Shown piece by piece: positions 54,001 through 64,000 of a DNA stretch of 64,000 nucleotides. Position numbers and translations under genes: made by a program. A model generated the notes under the pieces. The model was not told where the DNA came from and made no database searches. It worked only from the letters and a program-made list of their open reading frames with translations. Within the stretch, counting starts at the first letter, position 1. Each line of letters opens with the position of its first letter. The stretch comes from Beta vulgaris subsp. vulgaris (taxonomy: Eukaryota; Streptophyta; Magnoliopsida; Caryophyllales; Amaranthaceae): assembly GCF_026745355.1 (NCBI RefSeq), contig NC_079206.1, positions 25,724,845-25,788,844 on the forward strand, given 5' to 3'.

Positions 54001-57000
54001 AAAAACCTACAGTCAAACATCCTACCATATAGCAGCTTGAGTTAATACATGAGGATTAAATGGTTTGAATGAGATCAAACAGAGATATAAGTGCTACGTC
54101 ATTCTTAAATTCTCATATCAAATTGCACGCCTCAAAACTATTTTATTTAAAAAAGGAAAAGAGATAAGGAAAAGCTAGAGTCTGATGCTTACCATAGAAA
54201 ACATTGCACCCACTCTTACGTAGCATGTAATAGAGGCTTCTAAAAGAATCCTCCCAAGCCAGTTGGCGTTTATCCAAAAAATCCATCTCAGCTGCAAATG
54301 TAATGACATTATTGATATTAGAACAAAAACATAGGATTAAGCTCATAGATGCTCTCCAGAACCTCATGTAAAGAAACGATATTGCAGATAACTTCGAATC
54401 ACCAAACTTGACTAAACAGAATAGGGCCACACTTACCTCCTCCTGTAGATGAGCTCAATACTGATATTACAGAAGCTGGCAATGAAGACTGCGGGTATAT
54501 CCATGACTGAAAGCTATAAGGATCCGCAGAGGTTGGATTATTTGAGGTAGAACTGATACTTCCATTGCCAGAGTAGCCAAATTTAGATGCAAAAGACGTC
54601 ATTCCACAGTAAGTGCCACCCATAAATAACTTGTGAAATCTGAAACAGCAATTTGTGGCACAATCAACTCAGCTACCAAGGGAGAAATTCTTAAAGAGAA
54701 AAGCTGCTCCTTCATGATTTATAATAGTTTGCCTTTGCCACCAACGTCAACAAGCCATGGTTCCTAGATAACCTCTTACGACTATAGTGATCTCTAGGAG
54801 AAATTTGTAAGTCTACAAAGATGGCATATCATTTTACCTCAAGACATATTTGGTAAATAATTCCTTACGATAGACATCTCCCTCACTCAAAAAATCAGAA
54901 CTTGGCCTGGCCTGCTAGACATCATCGCCATTCATAGTTTAATTGGATCAGTGCTCTCGTTCATATAACTCGAGAGCAAAAATTAACCATATACATGAAT
55001 TCACACATGAAATACCACTTTTGTATCACCAGACATGCTATTTAAATTCTCATCTGAATTCAAGCGTTTGTTCATAAGAAATCGTCCTAACCACAATTAA
55101 AGGGTGCATTCTCTTCTAAATTACTTTTCCTAAACAAAATTTAGTAACTTACACTTCATCAACTTATTGGAATTTATTGGAACTTACTTGAACTTATATA
55201 GCTTATTTGAAATTTATTCAAGCTTATTTTACGAGGTGCTAGAACTTATGGGACTTACTTGAGCTTATTGGAACTTGTTTAAACTTATTGGAATTCATTG
55301 GAACTAATCTGAACTTCTTAGACCTGAAATTTAAACTATTAAGGCTGAAGATAAAGCACCTAAGAATCCTTCATCCTAAATAAAATATTTAATAGCTGAT
55401 AAAAAAAAATTCACTTGTGAACAACAGATGAGTTCCTCTAGTGATATGGAAACATGTAAGGACACCTTTAAGTTGTATGTGTCTAAATCAAACCTAAATC
55501 TAGGTGTATAGTATAGGGTAATAACAACATTATTCGATTTCAGTACATCGTAATTTACTTGTTAGTCATTCAACCATTGCAGCATAATATATGGTACCTC
55601 ATCCAGCAACATCACTAACACACGTATAGCACAAATACCACCACCCCAGAGACTTCTTGTAAATAAATGATCTCCACTAGAAGTACAACCTCAATACTAG
55701 CAAAAGAAATCACATTTTCTTACCTATCCACTGGTGAAGAGGACACTATGCGCATTGTTGTTTTCAGAGTGAAATCAAGAGGAACCTTTACTCCAGGAAT
55801 ATTTATTTCTGAACTACAATTCCCTAAAGAGGTGGATTTCACATCCCCAGACTTTCCAGATGAGTTTGACGGAGAGCAAGAACCAGAAGTCTCGTGAGCA
55901 GCTAATCCTTTCAATGCTTTGTCCTAACAAATTGAAGAAGTTATCTAACAATATGTAAATGATGTTTGAAATTTGTAATAGCAGAAGAAACCATAACAAT
56001 ACCACATCAACTGTGCCCAGCTCTGTAAATCTGTCACTACCAAGTGAAAGCTCAGCTACACTACGAAACCTGTTTTGAGTGCCTTTCTCACCAGTTTCAC
56101 ACTGCCGTAAAACACAGTCAGTAGCATTTGCAACAGATACACTTGCACTGCTAAAACACCAAGGATACAAACAAGAAAGCACTAGTCAATCCATGATATA
56201 TATACGCATATATGTAACTGTTAGTTCATGACTTCATACCCTTGTTTTCTAATGAAAGAGCTAAATTGCACCACCCCCCCCAAAAAAAATGCTCTAAAAT
56301 TAAAGAAAGTCATACCCATTAAGCTCTTGGTGATTCTTGGGGGTCAAATGTGAAGAAAAAGAACCCTTCAATCCATTCTTTTCCTGAACAACTTGATTTT
56401 CCTGCATGGAAGAGAGCAAGATACAGAACATAGTGAGATAACAGTGAGCACTGAGCAGAAGCACATACATTGCAATCAGGCATTCAGAGTACTAACTGCT
56501 CCTAAATTCCATCAAACTATAACCTATTGTAAAACTACAGATTAATCCACGTGCACACAGTACTGCAATCACCTTCAGAATTGATTTTCCAGAGAGCACG
56601 TTGAACCTGCTGGTTGGTTTTCTGGTAGGATATACTTCATCTAAACGCTTGTCTATGTATCTTGTATTCTTTGGGCCTTGTCTCTTAATATTCTCAGAAT
56701 CGACATTGGTATTTCTGCAATAAGGTATCGATCTTAGTATAGAATCTTAACAATAAGAATCCTCAAGATAGACCAGAAGAGAAAAATAGAAGAAAAACAA
56801 TAATAAACAAAAACTAAAAGAGTCAGTAGAAGAAAAGGATAAAATATACTCTGAAGGAGCAGCTGATTCATGTGCAAGCTCCACTGCTATTCTTCTCTTC
56901 AATTGCTCTCCCTGTTGGATGATGACAAAAACATGAACCAACATTCCCATGATTTAAGCACAAATAATTCCACACAGATCTTTACATATTAAGGAGACTT

Positions 57001-57478
57001 CGAATTTCGATCAACTTTTTCTATACTAACTAGTTTTGAAGAAAACACCTCAATAAAATGAAAAAGAATACTTCGGTATACAGACAAAATACTAAAGTTC
57101 ATTTTCACATATCAGTGGAGCAACCTAATATCTAGACCATTGTAGAAGCTAACCATATGCATTTCGTGAAACAACATTCTAAATCAAAGTAACAAAGCTT
57201 TTGTTGGTCTTTATTCGAATTTGCAGCACCAAATTAACAAAGCTTTTATAGCACCCCCACAAAATAAAAATTTTACAGAAATAATCATAGTAACACTAAG
57301 AATAATCAGGCATAACTAACATTGAAACAAAAAAAAAAAAAAAAAAAGAACTTACTCGCAATTCGGACGGTGTCTTTCGCTTAAGAAGAGGACGAGCATT
57401 CATGGCACCCCCACAAAAATGAACCGAATCCGAAGACAAAGAACCAGGAGCAGCAACAGCTTTGGCAACTTTAGCCAT
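48050..57478 (-). CDS. DONSON: Protein downstream neighbor of Son (DONSON) homologue
   Basis: Fourteen coding exons, all GT..AG and in phase: 57478-57356, 56911-56850, 56714-56573, 56401-56316, 56150-56003, 55923-55724, 54639-54437, 54291-54193, 52284-52163, 49597-49496, 49189-49080, 49000-48913, 48565-48372, 48263-48050, giving 630 aa. Family hallmarks are WEDSFRSLYYMLRKSGCNVF, a beta-rich FVVVFTAVE segment, STRGLRSLLKEHDISFTMPL, HGLYDFLLNYRSLL, a CAPAPFLNAAL stretch and the DPYLPPWIISAICSAMSS block near the end. Animal DONSON acts at replication origins and forks and helps assemble the CMG helicase; nuclear action in DNA replication is expected here. The N-terminal third is low-complexity and probably disordered. 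A 5'-UTR intron (57656-57529) is likely. Exon edges were set by eye. Confidence 0.92.
49598..52162 (-). other. DONSON intron 9
   Basis: A 2.56-kb intron, mostly unremarkable AT-rich sequence. It contains a Stowaway MITE at 51569-51652. Frames such as 49885-50133 and 50644-50826 show no family resemblance. Confidence 0.7.
51569..51652. mobile_element. Short Stowaway MITE (84 bp) in DONSON intron 9
   Basis: Almost the whole element is a hairpin: CTTTCTCCG...GAAACGCTTCTC and its complement GAGAAGCGTTTC...GGATAAAG. It is flanked by TA at 51567-51568 and 51653-51654. Arms of about 33 bp surround a short loop. Confidence 0.88.
52285..54192 (-). other. DONSON intron 8
   Basis: A 1.9-kb intron. No gene or intact transposon was recognised. 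TAAAATCTTTGTTAAGTTG-like words recur at 53548 and 53607, which suggests a small local duplication. Confidence 0.6.
55140..55325. repeat. AACTTATTGGAATTTATT-type short repeats in DONSON intron 6
   Basis: At least ten degenerate copies of an AACTTATTGGAA-like word spaced 10-25 bp apart in the 1.1-kb intron between exons 6 and 7. Related words occur at 3890-4210. They look like the interior of a worn MITE; ends were not defined. Confidence 0.6.
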
Positions 57479-57531
57479 ACTATATAACCAAGATCACAGC
57501 CAGTGAGCCAGCCCTACTCTCTCAATCACTG

Positions 57532-57909
57532 CAATTGACGATTTTACATTAAAAAAAAAGTAACTTTTATCTTCAATTGAATCAAATCACAAACACATGT
57601 TGAAAAATCTAAGAGAAAGACAATAAATAACTTGCATAGTAAAATGTAAAACGTACCTGATTGAATTGAATAAATTAGGGGAAGAATTAGGGTTCAATAA
57701 AAGATGGAAAAAAAAAAGGGGTAAAATTAGAATAGAATTCGCCCTAAAAGAGGAGTTTAGGGCGAATGTTAGTGAGAATTGACAGTGGTGGGAGGAGAGA
57801 GAAAGAAGAAGAGGGAGGATGAAAAATTGAAATGGGGGAAGGTGGGAAGTGAGATTCCTTTGATTTTACTACCATTTGAATTGCAATTTCATTTCATTTT
57901 TCTCCCGCC
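57532..57909 (-). promoter_or_regulatory. DONSON 5' UTR intron and promoter motifs
   Basis: A probable 5'-UTR intron runs from donor GTACG at 57656 to acceptor TTGCAG ending at 57529. Upstream are an AACCCTAA telo-box-like motif (complement at 57686-57693), a 12-bp perfect inverted repeat (57737-57748 with 57756-57767), and CTCCCGCC at 57902-57909, which resembles an E2F core. E2F control would suit a DNA-replication gene. All functional readings are inference. Confidence 0.45.
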
Positions 57910-58009
57910 TGCTTTTTTCATGAGATACCGGGTTTTGGACTTTTGGATTTTGGAGCTTCTTTTTTTTTTTTTTAGTTTGGGCCGTGCTGATGAATTGGAG
58001 TAATTATGA

Positions 58010-58773
58010 GTTATGACACGGGCATGGTAATTTTTATCAGTAGAGCCCGCGAATCTACCTAGTACCTATTACCTCCTTTTGTCCGGTCGACTATTTTAGC
58101 ACATTAACTAGACTTGTGAGTTGGATAGCAATTTCACTCGGATTCAACCCTAATCCAACCCAATCCCAAGCAAAAAAAACAATTCCAATCTAAAAAAAAT
58201 AAATCGGACTTCAAGTTGGAGAAGGATTAGAGTTGGACTTTATGTAAGAATCGATAATCTGACCTGCATCCAACATTAATCATATTTCGAATCTAATTCT
58301 TTAAAGTTAATATTAGAGTAAAAAATGGCTAAATTTGAGTTGATATATATGTTATTATAGAATTTCTTATTGAAAAATAGTAAAGACATCAAATTAATTA
58401 AAGATCATGAAGTAAAAAAGTATATTACTTACAAAATCAATTAGATTCCAATCAAAGTCGGAGCTCCGCCAAAAATACAAGAATCTGAGTAGGATTGTAG
58501 TTGTACTACATAAAGTTCGACCTGAATAGGAGTTAGTCTCAGATTAAAAATCTGAGTTTTAGTAGGAACAAAGTGTACTATGTAAATCAAACATGAGTCT
58601 GACCGGTTACCATTCTTACTTGACAAGCATGAATTGATGTGGAACGAACAACTGAATAAGTCGCATGATAATGAAAATTACGAAATTATCTTTTGTGACA
58701 CATTCATATATTAAACACAATACTGTTAATTATTATTAATCTTCAACTTGTAATAAGTTTCCCAAGGCTTTAC
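58010..58773. other. Intergenic spacer upstream of DONSON
   Basis: AT-rich sequence; 58130-58290 has TCGGATTCAACCC/AATCCAACCC-type words. No gene or element was recognised. Confidence 0.4.
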
Positions 58774-59010
58774 CTGCCATACATGAGGATAGCTCAGCAG
58801 AGCAACTAGACGATTAATGAGAAGCACTGCTGGACCAGAGCAAAGTATAGCTAGAAGAGCCTCATTAACCTTAAAACATAAAAATAAAAACACATTACAT
58901 AAGCTAACTTACGCATCATCAAACAATAATAAAATCTAGTATATTCATTTTAAACATACCATCCCCGGTTGCCTAACAAGAGCAATTTGGGCTAGGATAG
59001 ATTGGTCGAT
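58774..59010 (-). pseudogene. Two orphan exon-like segments of an unrecognised gene
   Basis: Segment 58869-58774 is bounded by AG..GT and encodes 32 residues beginning VNEALLAILCSGPAVLL. Segment about 59010-58960 ends at a GT donor and encodes a run with TIDQSILAQIALVRQPGM. The first segment ends and the second begins in phase 0, so they can be joined in frame, and the result looks like a helical-repeat (ARM-like) protein. I cannot name the family. No further exons are seen on either side: a copia LTR begins near 59161 and AT-rich spacer follows. A gene fragment carried or stranded by a transposon is the likeliest explanation. Confidence 0.4.
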
Positions 59011-59487
59011 CGTGAAGATTCACTACTCCAAGCTATAAACAAATAACAATTAATTGTGTATAAATACTTCAACATTGAAAATAGAAAGTTATAAATATAG
59101 CAGAATTACAATCTATTGTAGGGTAATTTGTGATTCTATGACAAGAAATGGGGGTCTCTTTGTTGTATATTGTTAAAAAGAGATGTTTATATGTCTATAT
59201 ACTGCTAATGGTCCTAGGCCCATTTATCTATTATGTTGCTTCCATAAACTCTTTGTGGTCCATATTTATTTAGTCTGTTAGTTGAATGTAGCTTGTGTAT
59301 GTGTCTCATTATGAGAGGGCACTATTATTGATGACTTAGGGATTCACATTGTGCCGCCTATATATAAAGGCATATGTTTTGATGTGCTAATTATTATAGC
59401 AAAATAATGAATGAGAAATCACCTGAGTTTGAGAGAGGATTAACATTGTTTCATTGAAGCTATTTACCGACATTATGAATGTCATCA

Positions 59488-59500
59488 TGGTATCAGAGCA
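59488..59500 (+). promoter_or_regulatory. Copia primer-binding site
   Basis: TGGTATCAGAGCA is complementary to the 3' end of initiator methionine tRNA, the usual primer of copia elements, and it fixes the 3' border of the LTR. Confidence 0.9.
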
Positions 59501-59667
59501 ACCAGGTTCATTTGCTCTCTTCAAACACTGAATCCTCTCTGTGAGTTAGTAGTATATGCGAAAGTTTATTTCTTTATCAAAATTGTATCTTTATTTGCAT
59601 TCTCTGCGTATCTACTGTGTGAGTAGATAGTTATCAGTTCATCTTGTCTAGTTTATTGCGTGAGAAA

Positions 59668-60800
59668 TGGTGCCTGGAATAGACAATTCTCTTCCCTTGT
59701 ATTTACATCCTTCGGATGGGAGTAATTCTATAAATGTAGAAAAATTACAGGGTTCCATAAACTATAGATCCTAGAAGAGGTCTCTTGATATAGGTCTAGC
59801 CTCAAAAAGAAAATTGGGGTTTGTGACTTGGACTGTAAAAAGAGATGTAAGTGACAATGTAAAGCAAGAAGCTTGGGACACTTGCAACAATATGGCAATA
59901 TCTTGGATCATGAGGATTATTAGTGAACTTATTAAAAAATCCATTATGTTCTTAAATAGCTCATGTAAGATGTGGAAACAGCTTGAAAAAAGGTATGAAT
60001 GACCAATGGGTCAAGGAAGTACAAGTTGTGTAAACAATTGTATGAAACCAAGCAAGGTGAGAGAAGCATAACAAATTATTACACTGAGATGAGAGGGTTA
60101 TGGGAAGAGCTTGAGTGATTGAATAGCTTACATCTTATAACTACCATGACAACTGAAATCAATGCATTTGTCAAAGCTATAAATGAACAACAAGAAGAGC
60201 AAAGGTTGTTTCAGCTGTTTAATGAGAGGGTTATGGGAAGAGCTAGAGGAAGGTTACAGTGTGCAAATGATCCATCTACTGATGATGAGCCCCCTGCCAT
60301 CAGTAGACGTGGCATGTAGTTATCTTCATCAAGAAGAAAGTTAAAGAGAAGTTTTGAAGCCAGTGAAGGAACAAAGTAAGGCTACAACTACGCTAAGTAA
60401 GAGTAGTGAAATTAGCTCTAAAGAGCGTGGGAAAATAGGACACACCAAGGAAAAGTGATGAAGAATAATGAGGTATCTAAGCAGACACCCTAAGTCACAG
60501 AGAGATGGAAAAGAGAAGCCAAGAGAATCATGGAACATTAGTAGAGGAGATAGATGGAACAGAGGTGGAAGGAATAATAAAGGTGGAAGAAGTGTTGCTC
60601 ATGCAAGGAGTAACATGGAGAGTAGCTCAAATGCACCTAGTAGTGCAAACATTACACCACAAGAGCTTGAGCAGCTCATGAGAATGCTGCAAACTCCTTC
60701 AAGGAACCATGGGTCAAACTTAGAAGAGGAGATGGACTACACCTATGCAGGTATGGTGAGTTGCAACCTGGCTGACTGTGTGAAAATCTTAGTGGATAGT
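59668..60800 (+). pseudogene. Copia gag and start of protease (broken)
   Basis: ATG 59668 opens MVPGIDNSLPLYLHPSDGSN, the start of a copia gag_3-type protein. A stop (TAG near 59772) falls in what is normally the N-Y-x-x-W region. The middle (59814-60002, 60119-60319) holds MWKQLEKRYE and further gag sequence in shifted frames. A basic glycine/arginine-rich stretch (60500-60600) stands where the RNA-binding part is expected. A protease signature, VDSGASYHMTG, begins near 60797 in yet another frame. Confidence 0.8.
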
Positions 60801-62650
60801 TGACTCAGGGGCCTCATATCACATGACTGGGTCCCTGAGCATGCTAAAGAATTCAACTCAGATGAAGAAAGAGCAGAAGATAAACTTACCCACTGGTGAA
60901 ACTACTATGATTACTCATAGTGGTGAAGCTGTATTGAAGTGTGACCTGAGCATTAAAATGTGCTTTATATTCCCACATTGAAGCACAACCTACTATATGT
61001 TCAAAACTTGCAAGAGATAAAGATTGCAAGGTGGATTTTTACTCATAATTTTGCATCATTCATGACAAGAAGAGTAAAAAGGTGCTAGGAGTGGGAAAGG
61101 TTATGCATGGCCTATACTACTTGGTTGACAAGCCCCTGAGTGAGATAGTGGAAGAATGGAAAAAACAAGGTGTCAAGAAGGAAGATAGGGTGTATGACAA
61201 TTATAAGAACCATGCAATGAATGCAAGTGGAGATGTGAAAGTGCCAGACACCATAACTGATGCTCCTAGCATTAACAACATCACATTTTGGCACTGGAGG
61301 CTGGGCCATGCCCCAGTCAAGAGAATCAACAAGATCAAGGGTCTTGCAGGATTTAAAAGTGAACAAAGTGACATATGCATCACTTGTCCATGTGCAAGAT
61401 TCACTAAGGTGCCATTCAGCTTAAGTAAATCAAGAGCCTCACAACTATTTGAACTAGTCCATATAGACATATGGGGACCATGTAAAGTTGCAACTAGGCA
61501 CAATTAGAGATACTTTATAACCATAGTTGACGATTTCAGCAGAGTAACATGGGTACATCTGCTGAAATACAAGTCCAATGCCTTTGAAGCTATTGAGAAT
61601 TTTGTGCACATGGCTATGACTCAGTTTGAGACGAAAGTGAAAAGTGTTGAGAAGTGACAATGTTCTTGAATTTGATGACAAGTAATGCAATCCATTTTTT
61701 GCGAAAATGGGAATTATACACCAAACTAGCTGTGTTGACAGGCCTGAGCAGAATGGAAGGGCAGAGAGAAAGCATAGGAACATTCTGGAGATGACTAGAG
61801 CCTTGAGGTTTCAAGGTGGGCTCCCACTTCAGTATTTGGGAGACTGTGTTATGTGTGATGTGCACATAACAAACAGATTGCCTAGCACTATCCTCAACAA
61901 TAAGAGTCCATTTGAGATCCTATACAAAACAAGTCCTACCTACACACATCTGAAGGCCTTTGGATATCTTGCAGTTGCTAGTATTCCAAGGAGGGAAAAA
62001 GATAAGTTCAAGAGTGGGGGGAGTGCCATGTGTGTTCATAGGATACCCATATACTCAAAAGGGGTATAAGCTGCTGAATTTAGTCATGAATGTGACATTT
62101 GTAAGCAGGGATGTAAAGTTTTATGAAGGAGTTTTCCCTTACAAATTGTTTACTATGAATGAAGAAAGAAGTGTGAGAAAAGACTTGATAAGTGATGGGT
62201 ATGATGATGCAGAAGAAGAGAATGGTGAAGGTGAAACTGATGAAGATAATACTGAGTAGGCAAAAGAAGTGAGAGAGGTTAAGAGATCCACCAGGATACA
62301 TAAAACACCAACATGGCACCAAAACTATGTGACAGCCAACAACACCACTAAAAGTATCAACCATACCACCACTAATCACACAAAATCTCCCATTGCTACA
62401 ACTTCCAAGCCTGGCAGCACAAAAAATCCACAGCCTATAAAAATTGACAGAGTGACTCAAACTCACACTAGCCACCAATTCTCCACTTTCATGTCTTAAT
62501 CTCTCACCCAGCAGGAACCAAATGGGTTCAAATAAGCTTTAAAGGACATCAGATGGGTTGAAGCAATGAATGATGAGCTTATTGCTCTCGAAGAAAATCA
62601 CATCTGGAACATTGTTGATCTACCAGCTGGGAAGAATATGATAGGAAGCA
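60797..62650 (+). pseudogene. Copia pol: protease, integrase and RT start (broken)
   Basis: After the protease motif, 61082-61507 has the gag_pre-integrase HHCC region (FWHWRLGHAPVKRI; ICITCPCARF) and the beginning of the integrase core (ELVHIDIWGPCKVA). A stop at 61506 precedes YFITIVDDFSRVTWVHLLKY. 61707-62069 holds RPEQNGRAERKHRNI, with the last catalytic E region, and LKAFGYLAV. From 62526 to 62650 the start of the RVT_2 reverse transcriptase is visible (WVEAMNDELIALEENHIWNI), cut at 62650. Many stops and frameshifts. Confidence 0.85.
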
Positions 62651-64000
62651 TGTAACACCCCGTATTTTTATACCCGTTCAATAATTATCTGTATTAATTT
62701 ATTTAATGAAAATGATTTCAAATTTCTTTTATTAACAATATAAATTTTTACTAGCTTTGACTTTATCTTTGATGTGGTCAAAAACAAATTTCCTAAATTT
62801 ACTAGGGTAAGTTAAGTAACCAATACCTATCATATAGTATTATAAGAAGAGAGCAAGTAGAAAAAAAAAGAAAAGAAGAAAACAAAGGAAAGAAGAGTAG
62901 TGCAGTAGTTTGGCATCTAAAACCCACGACACCATCTTTCTTCATCTTATTCAATTTCTCCCATCAACCATTAAACCTTCAAAAACAAATAATTTACCAA
63001 CCATCACTACATCAACCCCGATCCATCATCTCCATCTTCATATTTGGTTCGTTAGTTTGATAGAGAGGAATTAATTAGTTCTTGGGCTTGCGGATTTCGG
63101 GACGAAAATCGGAGCAAGGAGCAGTTTTCGGGTCTTTTATAGTGTAGTTTCATCCTTATTACTTCCCCTAATCAAGTAAGTTATAATCTTAAGTTTTATT
63201 TTCATATTTGGTGATTTATTTTCAGAATTTAGGGTTTTATAAATTAGGGTTCATAACAAAATCGAATTGGGGGAAATTCCTACTACGCGAAATTGGTATA
63301 ATTGGTTTGTGTTTCATGTTTAATTCGACTTAGTTGATGTATTTTCGAGTTGGATTTGTGAAATTATTGTCTCTAAAGTTTACTCTAAAATTATTGTTAT
63401 ATGTGGATTGTTTGTTCTGTTTTGCACGCAGCTAATGTTTTGGTTTTTTTCTCAATGATTATGTCGTTTTTAGACCTTGGTTACTTCATGAGAGCTTGAC
63501 GAGTTAATGAATTTAGGCTCAAGAATTGTGTGATTTGGAGTTGTATACTAGGAGTTATGCCTTGTGCAAGTTCTTGCTGTTTAGCTATTTTGGTGTTATG
63601 GTGTTGGTGGTAATATGTTATATGGATTGTTGTGTTGTGTTGGTATTGTGATCTGGTGACAACTTCACCTTATGGAGGATATGCAATTATTTCAATTAAT
63701 GAATGTGATCATGCTGTAATGCAATATTAGAAGTGGCATTAGCTAAGTTGATTTGGTGTAGGTAGCTAGTCGACGAATATTTTAGTTACATTCAAGTATG
63801 GATATAGTTTTATTATTTCCATATATAAGGTTGTCAATATATGTTGTTTATAGTTGAGCCAACAAAAGTTAGGTATGGACTGTCATGAGTTTTATAGTTT
63901 TAGTTATGATTTTTTTTAGAATCATTCATTTCAATTCTCAAAATAAATAAGTGTCGAGTCTTCATTTGTAGATTAGTTATGCAAGTTTACCATGCTAGTA
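62651..64000 (+). mobile_element. Ty3-type (chromovirus-like) LTR, runs off the window
   Basis: It begins TGTAACACCCCG at 62651 exactly where the copia RT stops, a common start for plant chromovirus LTRs. No reading frame of note follows up to 64000, and no LTR end or primer-binding site is seen, so the LTR is longer than 1350 bp or the element lacks clear borders here. The target duplication cannot be checked because the other end is outside. Confidence 0.7.

Larger units (their letters stand above)
59161..62650 (+). mobile_element. Decayed Ty1/copia element, cut by a Ty3-type LTR
   Basis: The LTR is about 59161-59487 (the start could also be the TGTT at 59171) and ends in CA. It is followed directly by TGGTATCAGAGCA (59488-59500), the initiator-Met tRNA primer-binding site. 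Gag, protease, integrase and the start of RT follow in copia order, all broken. RT stops at 62650 where another LTR begins. The short LTR suggests a small-LTR copia lineage, but this was not tested. Confidence 0.85.

Noticed and set aside
55667..55897. Plus-strand frame over DONSON exon 6
   Set aside because: Antisense of an exon with good splice sites and family resemblance.
57779..58003. Plus-strand frame upstream of DONSON as a divergent gene
   Set aside because: Short and biased to Lys/Glu and Phe, with no recognisable domain; it lies in the presumed DONSON promoter.

Overview
This is nuclear DNA from a flowering plant, almost certainly a eudicot. The evidence is genes with plant-type introns, a seven-exon calcium-dependent protein kinase, several lineages of plant LTR retrotransposons, Tourist/Stowaway/hAT MITEs, and a chloroplast ycf2 fragment lying inside an intron. 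A Caryophyllales source (for example the Amaranthaceae) is only a guess from the general look of the repeats. Five genes appear intact; nearly everything else is transposon-derived.

Layout. 1-3549: end of a Ty3-type LTR, then a broken minus-strand Ty1/copia element (gag plus complete LTR). 3550-5323: AT-rich spacer with a MITE remnant and a 129-bp tandem duplication. 5611-7077 (+): F-box gene 1. 7752-15210: MITE, LINE scrap and a decayed Tat-clade Ty3 element whose reverse transcriptase is split by a 1600-bp solo LTR with a perfect 5-bp target duplication. 17054-17383: Tourist MITE. 17596-19071 (+): F-box gene 2, a paralogue of gene 1. 19518-19971: second Tourist MITE. 20329-27276 (-): CDPK of 563 aa, 7 exons, with organelle and transposon debris in intron 5. 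28140-41122: transposon block (MULE-related sequence with a dead GRF zinc-finger gene, a hAT MITE, a hAT element with another hAT nested in it, an LTR remnant, a hairpin-rich minisatellite, a MULE). 42365-42987: LINE-type insertion with 14-bp target duplications just upstream of a JMJ22-like F-box/JmjC gene (43143-47031, +, 2 exons). 48050-57478 (-): plant DONSON homologue, 14 coding exons, 630 aa, convergent with the JmjC gene. 58774-59010: two orphan exon-like segments. 59161-62650: decayed copia element cut by a Ty3-type LTR that runs off the window end.

How the genes relate. There is no operon-like organisation. One possible shared theme is cell-cycle regulation: both F-box genes have clustered CCCGCC (E2F-like) sites just upstream, and DONSON, a replication helicase-assembly factor, has a CCCGCC site, a telo-box-like motif and a 12-bp-arm inverted repeat in its promoter. 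The spliced reading frames of the CDPK, JmjC and DONSON genes were assembled by hand from GT..AG boundaries. Each stays in frame, but no transcript evidence was available.
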